Assembly (NCBI GenBank): GCA_016840285.1
Contig: JAEOSR010000050.1
Span: forward strand, 7,445-71,444
Direction of reading: 5' to 3'
From: Candidatus Hodarchaeota archaeon
GTDB taxonomy: Archaea; Asgardarchaeota; Heimdallarchaeia; Hodarchaeales; Hodarchaeaceae
Length of the DNA: 64,000 nt
Both the position numbers and the translations under genes were made by a program. This document shows positions 46,801 through 53,488 of the stretch, piece by piece. Within the stretch, counting starts at the first letter, position 1. Every line of letters starts with the position of its first letter. A model generated the notes under the pieces. The model was not told where the DNA came from and ran no database searches. It worked only from the letters and a program-made list of their open reading frames with translations.

Positions 46801-47755
46801 CATCGAGTTATTACCTCCTCAAGACCATATTCAATTTGAAGGAAATATACCAATACAAACCACTAGTGATACTCCTTTGGTTATTCAAGCACCAATTATT
46901 AATGGAATTGTTAGCTATGGTGTTGAATCAGTAACTGTATCTTTATATGATATGCAAGACATACCGCCAGCAGCAGCAGAAAATCCTCTGCATTCTCAAC
47001 AGATAAGTGCAAAAGTTGATTCGGTCTTAAATTCGGTTTTAACTCCTTATTCTCAGCAAACTTTCGTTTTCACTGAATTAATAAAAGCGAAAGGCGTTTG
47101 GACGATCAATCTTCATCATTTGAGAGATAATACTACCACAAGAGTAATTGCTACCTCCAATGGTATTTATCCTCGCAAATCCACAGTTCTTTATGTAGAA
47201 AAATTACCATGGGATAATAACACTCCGAAATTAATTAACAAAGGACCAACACAAGCCGAAGATTTTCCCATTGTCTTTTCAGAAGAAATAACTGATAATC
47301 AAGGTAGTTTCAATTATGGTATTGATGAATCGACCATCACACTTTATTACAAGGTTTTGAATAGTGAAAATTCATGGACAGATGTCACCTACTCTGATAG
47401 TGACCCAAATTGGTCTAAAATCGGTAATATTTACAATTATACTCTCAGTTTAAGTGGGCTCGCTAAACCAATTCACATTATATATTATTGGTCTGCTAGT
47501 GATCTAGCTCACCCAAGCAATTTAGCCACAGATGGGAATCAGGAAGATCCATATTGTATTGGAATATATCCAAAAACTACAACGATAACAGTCCCTGTAT
47601 CCGTGGAACCCACTCCCACCACTACCAAAACGACAACTTCAGCAATCGGTACTAGTTCTAGTTCAGAACCAAGCCGTACTATTGGATTTGAATATGTTAT
47701 AATAATTGGGACTTTGGGGACGACAATAGTCATCTATAGAAGAAAACAACAGTAA
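43835..47755 (+). CDS. Secreted M6-family (immune inhibitor A-type) metalloprotease
   Basis: A 1306-residue exported zinc protease. The signal peptide is MRLMQRKLIGGVMGIFVLFLIF. A propeptide leads to the catalytic domain (about residues 100-450) with FAHELGHAIGDLPDLYD (HExxH with the downstream Asp ligand), the Met-turn-like RWGLMGAGAWN and SGILIWHIDE. From about 515-850 there are sialidase/TolB-like beta-propeller repeats (EPSLIEHSSG, FDPCLIRTPSGDLGLFWASNRTGNFEIYYF). Ig-like domains and a Pro/Thr-rich stalk (TPTTTKTTTS) follow, then a membrane helix (YVIIIGTLGTTIVIY) and RRKQQ. A membrane-tethered outside protease is the prediction, for degrading extracellular protein. Related families are seen in other Asgard and halophilic genomes. 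Confidence 0.85.
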   Translation: MRLMQRKLIGGVMGIFVLFLIFSSSGNAIIRIGQLNKPSWSLNNNNQIHGKSPKTALTETSLSQTNGIRDRPYEFMLPLDPNLKPPRVSIKSSAPSSKKNAKITGKINIAVLLVCFSNVSFSSTHNPAYYTNLIFNHSNPKSVASYYWENSYGLLNLTGEIIGGTWYRSSHSSGYWGEDSSTGSVFPRVDDKNDYIYNLVVEGAQLADPTVNFTRFDKDRDSIVDYLLVVHAGNAQEATGVSTDIWSHRWSVQTTCVVDNAVIKDYTICAETSPMGTFAHELGHAIGDLPDLYDTDYSSDGIGRWGLMGAGAWNYNETSGSGENPGDTPAHLCAWSKITMGWLKPTIITKHQSNLVLPAIETSNNNSVLKFFLSNNSHSVTLHEYFLVCFRNQTGFDSALPGSGILIWHIDECNKYEGNDGERRKLVDLEEADADADPNGVWEQLDYVNQTTPPWVTVSDDNGNITDPWTVGRQFYYQSIPDSDSNDGMWTNVSITVNTTVINKIDVLIAYDPFPWDYTLLLMDKTALNIKDEEPSLIEHSSGCFSLAWQSNRTTGDWDIYGSQTGDAGQTWSSEVLIANSTFDDYSPSLIYWYPPTYWVRTYIPGEENEPIPPGSLTTQPPLHYIVAFVSDRTGNPDIYITISPDFVTWSAPVQITNNPAYDFDPCLIRTPSGDLGLFWASNRTGNFEIYYFEEPWSTSTIVQVTNNAVLDRGPSYCLSENNTHLLGFEQQLGPNSSIQLLSTTNLNSWPSSSITCTDSLLNSTEPSLIERDDGTLLVAFTQLTGSKEEIHEVISSNWTDWTSHLVMGFPKNASSPSLIEAHCGALFMAYASYNATQISHVYLIHTTLCYRYGVGIKYPKDTGDSFFNPSRVEASSDWVFTGEMHLNQSDFTVPANNVTFSVTDTKNTWEESDDEIIFEEYLEPGNPPPPIEIGLDPVIGTGWFNIPFQDFHMIHPEKLPTATILNLRIEWWYKDHNEQSKNINGSIYIELLPPQDHIQFEGNIPIQTTSDTPLVIQAPIINGIVSYGVESVTVSLYDMQDIPPAAAENPLHSQQISAKVDSVLNSVLTPYSQQTFVFTELIKAKGVWTINLHHLRDNTTTRVIATSNGIYPRKSTVLYVEKLPWDNNTPKLINKGPTQAEDFPIVFSEEITDNQGSFNYGIDESTITLYYKVLNSENSWTDVTYSDSDPNWSKIGNIYNYTLSLSGLAKPIHIIYYWSASDLAHPSNLATDGNQEDPYCIGIYPKTTTITVPVSVEPTPTTTKTTTSAIGTSSSSEPSRTIGFEYVIIIGTLGTTIVIYRRKQQ

Positions 47756-47870
47756 ACCTTTTTCCTTTTTTTATACAACAATCAAAAATGATGAACACTA
47801 GAAGAAAAAGGTAATTTGAGTTTAAGATTAGGCTTAATGCATATATACTATTCTTTTTGAGACAATTGTG

Positions 47871-48023
47871 TCACTCTTGATATTTCAAAGGATCAGGAAT
47901 GTCAGGAATGTCTGGTATGGCTCTCGATGAAAACTTTCTCCTGCACTCAACGCAAATCCCACTCGGATGGGGACGTATCATTAGCTTTCCACATCTCTTA
48001 CACGGCCCAAGTACTTCACCCAT
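47871..48023 (-). CDS. Short zinc-ribbon protein, 50 aa
   Basis: On the minus strand an ATG at 48023 opens a 50-residue frame with two knuckles, GPCKRCGK (C8, C11) and GICVECRR (C24, C27), as in small zinc ribbons, then a repeat PDIPDIPDP. A near-perfect Shine-Dalgarno site, AGAGGTGAT, lies seven bases before the ATG (48030-48038). A 60-codon frame on the other strand covers part of it but lacks any domain. I do not know its function; such proteins bind RNA polymerase, ribosomes or nucleic acid. It sits between the M6 protease and an ECF S-component gene. Confidence 0.75.
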   Translation of the reverse strand: MGEVLGPCKRCGKLMIRPHPSGICVECRRKFSSRAIPDIPDIPDPLKYQE

Positions 48024-48029
48024 TCAAAA

Positions 48030-48038
48030 ATCACCTCT
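48030..48038 (-). promoter_or_regulatory. Shine-Dalgarno site of the zinc-ribbon gene
   Basis: The minus strand reads AGAGGTGAT, complementary to the archaeal 16S rRNA tail, seven bases before the ATG at 48023. It decides the start and supports the gene. Confidence 0.6.
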
Positions 48039-48126
48039 TGTTTACTCTAATGAAATATCAATCCTAAAAATATATTCATGATGGGATTATGAAGTTCTTC
48101 AGAACATACATAAAAATCAAAAGAAC

Positions 48127-48768
48127 TTATTCCAAAGTTTCTTGTCTGGAGGGATAATTATCAGGTTCCTTAGGATCCTTACGCCAGTTTAAAATTCCTG
48201 ATTGTTGAAATAATTGGAAGAGTTTAAGTCCAAGATAACCTCCAAACCCCATCCCACTGATAAAACATAATACAAGAAGAAAAAGGAGGATTTCAAAGGG
48301 AAGAGCGAACCCCAGGAAAGTGTTAATCTGGATAACAATATTAGATACCGCTGCCAAACCAGCAGCCAATATGATTCCTAAATCTTGCCAATTTCTGACT
48401 TTGAGAAGTATTGAAAGACTAAAATAAACAATTTCAAAAATCAGTGCCTCTCCTATTGAAATGTAAAGAACAATCACACCAAGGTGACTAGCTGAAAAAA
48501 GTTCTATGAATCCTTTAATAATTCCGCATAGGAGAACAGTTCCTGCTTTACGATCAGTGTTCAAAAAGACTAGTACGAACCATACAATATGCAATCCAGA
48601 AAATATCTGTCCTCCTCCCTTCGGTAAACCGAATAAAAGACTAATTAATTTGCCAAGATAGCCAATAAAAGTGCTTAAAACCCCTCCTAATGATGCAAAG
48701 AGCGCAATGATTACTAGATCACTAGTTTCAAAATATCTTTTGGATTTAGCCTTTGGAGAGGACTCCAT
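48127..48768 (-). CDS. ECF transporter substrate-binding (S) component-like membrane protein
   Basis: A 213-residue integral membrane protein with about six hydrophobic helices. The start TSDLVIIALFASLGGVLSTFIGYLGK, the second helix with LPKGGGQIFSGLHIVWFVL, and TVLLCGIIKGFIELFSAS fit the S-component fold of energy-coupling-factor vitamin transporters (HMP/thiamine YkoE-like class). No A- or T-component gene is nearby; group II S components use shared energising units elsewhere. Substrate unknown. ATG at 48768 is preferred over TTG at 48789. Confidence 0.7.
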   Translation of the reverse strand: MESSPKAKSKRYFETSDLVIIALFASLGGVLSTFIGYLGKLISLLFGLPKGGGQIFSGLHIVWFVLVFLNTDRKAGTVLLCGIIKGFIELFSASHLGVIVLYISIGEALIFEIVYFSLSILLKVRNWQDLGIILAAGLAAVSNIVIQINTFLGFALPFEILLFLLVLCFISGMGFGGYLGLKLFQLFQQSGILNWRKDPKEPDNYPSRQETLE

Positions 48769-48863
48769 ACTAAAACTCTCATTATTCAATCTTATTAGAA
48801 CGCTCAGAGCTAGGATTTATTACAAGATTTTAATTATATTCACTCCATTATATCAGTCTCATA

Positions 48864-50828
48864 TTAGATATTGAACTCAGACAATATTTCTCTTTTATGA
48901 AGAGGAGTTAATCGATATATCTTGAAAACCAGATCATCGATTTCTTTCTCCAATTGAAGAATCCTCGGATTTAACTCCCTTCTCTCCCCTTTTATTGATT
49001 CTATTTCTTGGGCTAAGGAAAAAAATCTTTGATACTGGGATTGAAGCATCTTAGCTTTTTCACCAACCTGATTCACTAATGTTACTTCGTTGTTTGTAAT
49101 TGGTACTTTGATGGGGAGACGCAAGAACTTCTTTTGGGTGAAATGAGGAAAATCTTGACGATAGGGATCTGCAAATTCTATAAAAAAGAATTTATCCATC
49201 AATTTCGAGTTCAACACTCCCATAATATATTCCAAGGTGACAGACACATTTTTCTTTAATTTAAAGAGATATACGACTTGATTAACCCACCTATTTTCAT
49301 AGTCAATTGCAGTCCTAATTCCATATCCAGTTTTTCTAAGGAGAAGCTTAGGGCCTTGATAAAGAGCTGGATCCTTATAATTGATTCCAATACGAGCTGG
49401 GTCGATATATTTATGATTCTTAATATAGTATCTCTGGATGTGATGCCCAACTAGAAAAGGTCTATCTCGTTCAGGTTGTTGAGGGTTATCAAATACAATA
49501 TAATCAGTCTTATCATTTTGAGTGATTTCTTTTTGGCAATTTGGACATTTTTTCCATTTTATACCATCTGTGTTAAAACGACTGGGTGGAGAGGACCACC
49601 ATCCACATGAGGAACACTGTACTATTTTACCATTTCTATTAAGTTCTACTCCTCTAGCGTTCTCAACAAAATCTCCTAATGGTTTTACTTGGATTTTGTC
49701 ATGATAAAGGTCTTTTTCTACCATTCTTTTGAATTCGTTATATCCAATTGAAAAAATGTTAAATTGATAATCATCACAGAGAAAACGTTTCTGGTAACAG
49801 GAAATGGTTGGAAGAGAAGATAATGATTTATTTCCTTTCTTTAAACTTCCTTTCATTTTTGGTATGATATGCCGAATAGTTTCAATTTTGTGATCAGGGG
49901 GGGATAATCCTTTCTCTGCTATAATAATCATACATGGTTGAGTTATTTCTGGGAAAATATTCTCCCCCAGATTAACGATTTTTATAATTTTGCATGTTTC
50001 CAATATGAATTTCCGGACTTCAATATAGTTCTCATTTAAAAGCAATGTATTTGGAATTACAAACCCTAGACGACCACCCTCATTCAGAGCTTTCAAACTT
50101 CTCTCAATGAAAAGGCTCCAGGAGTCAAATTGTTGGATTCCAACACGATAGGAGCTTATTAGATCAGAAGAAAATAATCCTGCTCCCCATGGAGGATTTC
50201 CAATAATTATATCAAATTTGCCTTTAATTTCTGGAAATATTGTTTCCCATGGTATTGGTTGGATATTTGAGGAAATTCGGAATTCTTCAGTTAATTTTGT
50301 CGTTAAATTCTTCTTAATCCGTTTCTCAATTTTAGTTATACATTGTTGCTCCTCTTCACTTGAAAAAGTCAGAGTCCCATCTATATAATGTCTTTTATAT
50401 TGAAGTCGCAGCTCTTCGAGGGGAGAGGAGTCAAATTGGAGGGAATAGGAAGGTGGAGGAATAAGTGCATTGAAACTTTTAAGATTTACATTGAAATTAA
50501 GGCAATTTAGGTTCTTTTGAGTTTCGACAATTTGAATGGGGTCAATGTCTATTCCATATAATTGATCAGCAATTATTTTCCTTCTAATTCTTTCTGAGGA
50601 TTCATTAAACTTCTTGATCTGTCCAAAATGGGATGACAAGAACTCTAAAGCTCGAACCAGAAATATTCCCATTCCACACGCAGGATCAAGTATCTTTAGC
50701 GAGGAAATCTTATCAGAACTTGTTTTAAGGAAATAGCCAATTGTCTGCTCAATAATATAATTTACAATATAAGTTGGAGTATAATATTGGCCAAGTTTCT
50801 TACTTTTTAACCTGGTCCGTTTTGTCAT
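48864..50828 (-). CDS. Eco57I/TaqI-type N6-adenine DNA methyltransferase with zinc-ribbon insert
   Basis: A 654-residue gamma-class adenine methylase. Motif I LKILDPACGMGIFLVRALEFL is near residues 45-66, motif IV IIGNPPWGAGLF near 208-219, followed by the TaqI-type segment GRLGFVIPNTLLLNE. A target-recognition region follows; inside it, near residues 405-440, is a four-Cys zinc ribbon (CSSCGWW...KWKKCPNCQK), unusual for the family. The end is helical (YQRFFSLAQEIESIKGERR). It lacks an N-terminal nuclease domain and a C-terminal helicase, so it is not a full type IIG or BREX PglX protein. No restriction gene is adjacent. ATG at 50828 follows a GTG at 50831. Confidence 0.82.
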   Translation of the reverse strand: MTKRTRLKSKKLGQYYTPTYIVNYIIEQTIGYFLKTSSDKISSLKILDPACGMGIFLVRALEFLSSHFGQIKKFNESSERIRRKIIADQLYGIDIDPIQIVETQKNLNCLNFNVNLKSFNALIPPPSYSLQFDSSPLEELRLQYKRHYIDGTLTFSSEEEQQCITKIEKRIKKNLTTKLTEEFRISSNIQPIPWETIFPEIKGKFDIIIGNPPWGAGLFSSDLISSYRVGIQQFDSWSLFIERSLKALNEGGRLGFVIPNTLLLNENYIEVRKFILETCKIIKIVNLGENIFPEITQPCMIIIAEKGLSPPDHKIETIRHIIPKMKGSLKKGNKSLSSLPTISCYQKRFLCDDYQFNIFSIGYNEFKRMVEKDLYHDKIQVKPLGDFVENARGVELNRNGKIVQCSSCGWWSSPPSRFNTDGIKWKKCPNCQKEITQNDKTDYIVFDNPQQPERDRPFLVGHHIQRYYIKNHKYIDPARIGINYKDPALYQGPKLLLRKTGYGIRTAIDYENRWVNQVVYLFKLKKNVSVTLEYIMGVLNSKLMDKFFFIEFADPYRQDFPHFTQKKFLRLPIKVPITNNEVTLVNQVGEKAKMLQSQYQRFFSLAQEIESIKGERRELNPRILQLEKEIDDLVFKIYRLTPLHKREILSEFNI

Positions 50829-50935
50829 CACTTAAACACCGCATCCGTTCCCCCTAGATTGTGGAAAAAAGAGGGAAGTTAAGAATTAACTCCCTTTTTG
50901 ATTAAACTTCTACGGAAGCAGATTTCACTTTGGAA

Positions 50936-51364
50936 TTAAGGCATTATATCCGTGTCTTTGAGCGTCTTACGTTTTGCATGGCGAGCGATATCAATAGCAC
51001 CCTTCGCCAAAGTATAGCAGTAAGATTCGAGTTGCGAGTTCAAATAGTCCACAGCATCAGCTGATACTCGAGAAGCACCAGATTCACGAATTACTCTCTC
51101 AACGCGAGCTTTGGCAAAGGCTCGGGATTTGGGGCCAGTTGGGCTCATTTTAGGAACACCAATCTTTGATACAGCTAGTTTGATATCATCAGCTTGGACA
51201 GTTTTCCGACCAGCTGTGCCAGCTAAGTTAATTGCGGTTTTACTCACGCCACCGCCGAATTCTGCGCATAATTCATCCATACGTACAATCGCTTTCGCGG
51301 AGATTCGTTCTGCACCAGCAGATTTCATAATTGCTTCAATTCGTGCTTTTGCAAATGTTGCCAT
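50936..51364 (-). CDS. Archaeal histone doublet (two histone folds in tandem)
   Basis: A 142-residue protein containing two histone folds head to tail: residues 3-67 and 82-142, each beginning FAKARIE/FAKARVE and each with the L2 loop RKT motif (GRKTVQADDI, KRKTLKDTDI). A 14-residue linker (KIGVPKMSPTGPKSR) joins them. Tandem histones occur in Methanopyrus and haloarchaea, where one chain mimics a histone dimer. Here the second fold ends at TDIMP, so most of its last helix is absent; the stop TAA at 50936-50938 is followed by codons that in another frame look helix-like, so a frameshift at the end is possible. An AAGGTGA site precedes the ATG. Confidence 0.88.
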   Translation of the reverse strand: MATFAKARIEAIMKSAGAERISAKAIVRMDELCAEFGGGVSKTAINLAGTAGRKTVQADDIKLAVSKIGVPKMSPTGPKSRAFAKARVERVIRESGASRVSADAVDYLNSQLESYCYTLAKGAIDIARHAKRKTLKDTDIMP

Positions 51365-51970
51365 TTTCTTTTCACCTTTTCTACATTCTACCTAATGAGT
51401 TTAGTAGAAGGTCTAGATCATTCACTCGTTCGTCAGTTTAAAAGCTTTTACCTTTGAAATGAAAAATATGGCCTAATGTCGTGGTAGTACACCATTCATT
51501 CGCTAAGGTAAAAATGCCATTATGTTTGTACTTCTGATAACATGAAGTAAAGCGACTTTATCTTTAGGAGGTCTCTCTTCTAAAAAACAAGGCTATTCCA
51601 TGCTTTATTACACTCTACTTTCTTTGGCTCTACTTGCATCATGTGAGCGAATGCTGACTTTTATGAACACAAACGTACATGTTCAAAAAAATAAGAGATA
51701 AGAAGAACTGTTATATCGATTATTTAGTCAGCTGTTTCTGAAGTGGATAGATAGACTTCATAATTAGCCCAACGAATCCTATCATTAACGGAAGGGCTTG
51801 AATTGGCCTATTTGGGAAATATTAAGTTGAATTATCAAAATTGATTTATTTCCTGCGCGATCTTATGTTGATAATTATATTAATAATATGAATATACATT
51901 TATTGAAGTAAAAAGTCTTAGAGATTTTGCTGAGTTAATCTTATTAATAATTAACTAGATAGGTGGTCTT
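51365..51970. other. 606-base intergenic region
   Basis: Between the histone doublet (minus) and the CaCA exchanger (plus). It holds a TATA-like element for the histone on the minus strand (about 51428-51440, CTTTTAAAC) and an AGGTGGT site before the exchanger ATG. A 33-codon ATG frame at 51600-51701 and an isolated AGGAGGT at about 51566 do not fit together. No RNA gene or repeat array is recognised; the length is unusual for this window. Confidence 0.4.
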
Positions 51971-53185
51971 ATGAAATTCACAAATCGTGATAGAATTATT
52001 TTCATCGTTTTTGCAATCCTGATTGCTATTTTTCTGATTTCTAGAAAAGCTCTCGATCCATTTCTATTGATTTTGTTTATATTAATCGGATTAACAATAG
52101 CAATTCTAGCTTCAGAAAAAGCTGTCGGAGGAATGGAGATGCTTGGTAAGAAACTTGGTCTAACGCCCTATGTTTCTGGTGTATTGTCAAGTTTGGCGAG
52201 TAATACACCTGAATTGGCTATTGGTGCTTTTGCAATATTGAGTGGTAAAGTAGAGTTTGCCATTGCCTTTATTATTATTGCTACTGGATTTAATATTCTT
52301 ATGCTCGGATTATTAGTAATTATTGGGAATTTAAAAAGAAAAACTGCAATAATAATTCCCGAAGAAGTAGTTGAGATTGAGGTTCCGATTGTTAGAGTAG
52401 CGATTGTTATTGTTGGTTCCATTTTTGTTTATGGAATTGTGCTATTTGCTATTGAGGTTTTTCAAATAGCTACCTCTCCTCAAACTGGAGATATTGTACA
52501 CAGTCCACCCTTCTTACCCTATGAAGCAAATATCATAATGGTCGTTGTTTACCTGTTTTATCTATTTTTTATTTTAAGGCACAATCTCCAAAAGAAAGCT
52601 CAGACTATTATAGAGAATCAGGAAAAAGGAGAATCTAATGATACTGAACATCCAATCAGTCGTAATTTCTTAATATCTGTGTTAGTTTTAGCCTTTATAA
52701 TGATCTTTTTTGCTGGTGAAATGATCTCCTCTTCAGTTGAACTTTTTCTCGATCAGTCCCCCTTTCTTGACGAATTTCAATTAGCATTTTTCATCGGTGC
52801 AGCAGCGTCCATTCCAGAACATGCAATTGCTCTTCTCGCTGTTCGACATGAAGGAGGAATCGAACTAGGATTAGGTAACCTTATTGCTGGGAGTATGCAA
52901 AATCTACTATTGATGACTGGTTTAGTATCTCTATTTTCGTTTATTGGATCACAAATCGGAATAGAGGGCAACGATAGCAGGGGCATCCCATTAGTTCATG
53001 AGGTTGTTGGAGAAGCTCCCATCCCGTTCCTTTTAGTACAATTTGGCTTTGCATGGCTATTATTGTTTCTAATAAAGTCATCAATGACTGACGATAGACG
53101 TTTAGATATATATGAGGGATTTACTATCACCGTTGCTCAATTATTTGTCTTTGTTATTTTTCTACGTGGAATTCTAGCTTTTTGA
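51971..53185 (+). CDS. Sodium/calcium exchanger family (CaCA) membrane protein
   Basis: A 404-residue cation/Ca2+ antiporter-like protein with about 10 hydrophobic helices in two inverted halves. The alpha-repeats are recognisable: SGVLSSLASNTPELAIGAFAI (repeat 1, near residues 65-85) and FIGAAASIPEHAIALLAVRHEGG (repeat 2, near 270-290), with the key acidic residues E74 and E280 region. Between them lies a hydrophilic loop (ENQEKGESNDTEHPI). The exchanger would move Ca2+ against Na+ or H+. An AGGTGGT site is close to the ATG. It is convergent with the SERCA-like Ca2+ ATPase, a second Ca2+-export candidate. Confidence 0.85.
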   Translation: MKFTNRDRIIFIVFAILIAIFLISRKALDPFLLILFILIGLTIAILASEKAVGGMEMLGKKLGLTPYVSGVLSSLASNTPELAIGAFAILSGKVEFAIAFIIIATGFNILMLGLLVIIGNLKRKTAIIIPEEVVEIEVPIVRVAIVIVGSIFVYGIVLFAIEVFQIATSPQTGDIVHSPPFLPYEANIIMVVVYLFYLFFILRHNLQKKAQTIIENQEKGESNDTEHPISRNFLISVLVLAFIMIFFAGEMISSSVELFLDQSPFLDEFQLAFFIGAAASIPEHAIALLAVRHEGGIELGLGNLIAGSMQNLLLMTGLVSLFSFIGSQIGIEGNDSRGIPLVHEVVGEAPIPFLLVQFGFAWLLLFLIKSSMTDDRRLDIYEGFTITVAQLFVFVIFLRGILAF

Positions 53186-53238
53186 AAATTAAAATGAGAA
53201 GTCTCCTTATGTCGCTTCTCTTTCCTTTTTCATCATTT

Positions 53239-53376
53239 TCAACATAGATATCTTAGAACTCTTTCTTTATCTAATTTCATTTTTAATTCAGCAATTATTG
53301 TTCTTTTTCTCTCTGCATCTGTTATATACTTTCTATACTTTCTAGGGCGACCTTTATCCTTAGTGCTTGAATACAT
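53239..53376 (-). CDS. Basic 45-residue protein with an AT-hook-like GRPRK motif
   Basis: A short minus-strand frame from ATG 53376 to TGA 53239. The product is MYSSTKDKGRPRKYRKYITD then AERKRTIIAELKMKLDKERV and LRYLC: a basic N-terminus with KGRPRKY, the AT-hook core, followed by a charged helix. This K-G-R-P-R-K-Y plus T-x-x-E-R-K-x pattern appears in many small DNA-linked proteins. No Shine-Dalgarno site is visible, so the mRNA would be leaderless. It sits in the 303-base gap between convergent Ca2+ transport genes; coding composition is plausible, but the size leaves room for chance. Confidence 0.4.
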   Translation of the reverse strand: MYSSTKDKGRPRKYRKYITDAERKRTIIAELKMKLDKERVLRYLC

Positions 53377-53488
53377 GAAATATCTATACTTTTCATACCA
53401 CAACGAGTATATAAATTTTCACATAACAAAACGAAGAAGAAGACAAACTCCTTTTAAAAGGGATTAGTGTAGGTATAGATTTTTCCCT

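Noticed and set aside
47899..48081. A 60-codon plus-strand frame starting at 47899
   Set aside because: No domain, and it is antisense to a 50-residue zinc-ribbon gene that has CxxC knuckles and a strong Shine-Dalgarno site.
51600..51701. 33-residue ATG frame in the 606-base gap
   Set aside because: Too short, no motif; the AGGAGGT site lies about 28 bases before its ATG, too far to act as its ribosome site.
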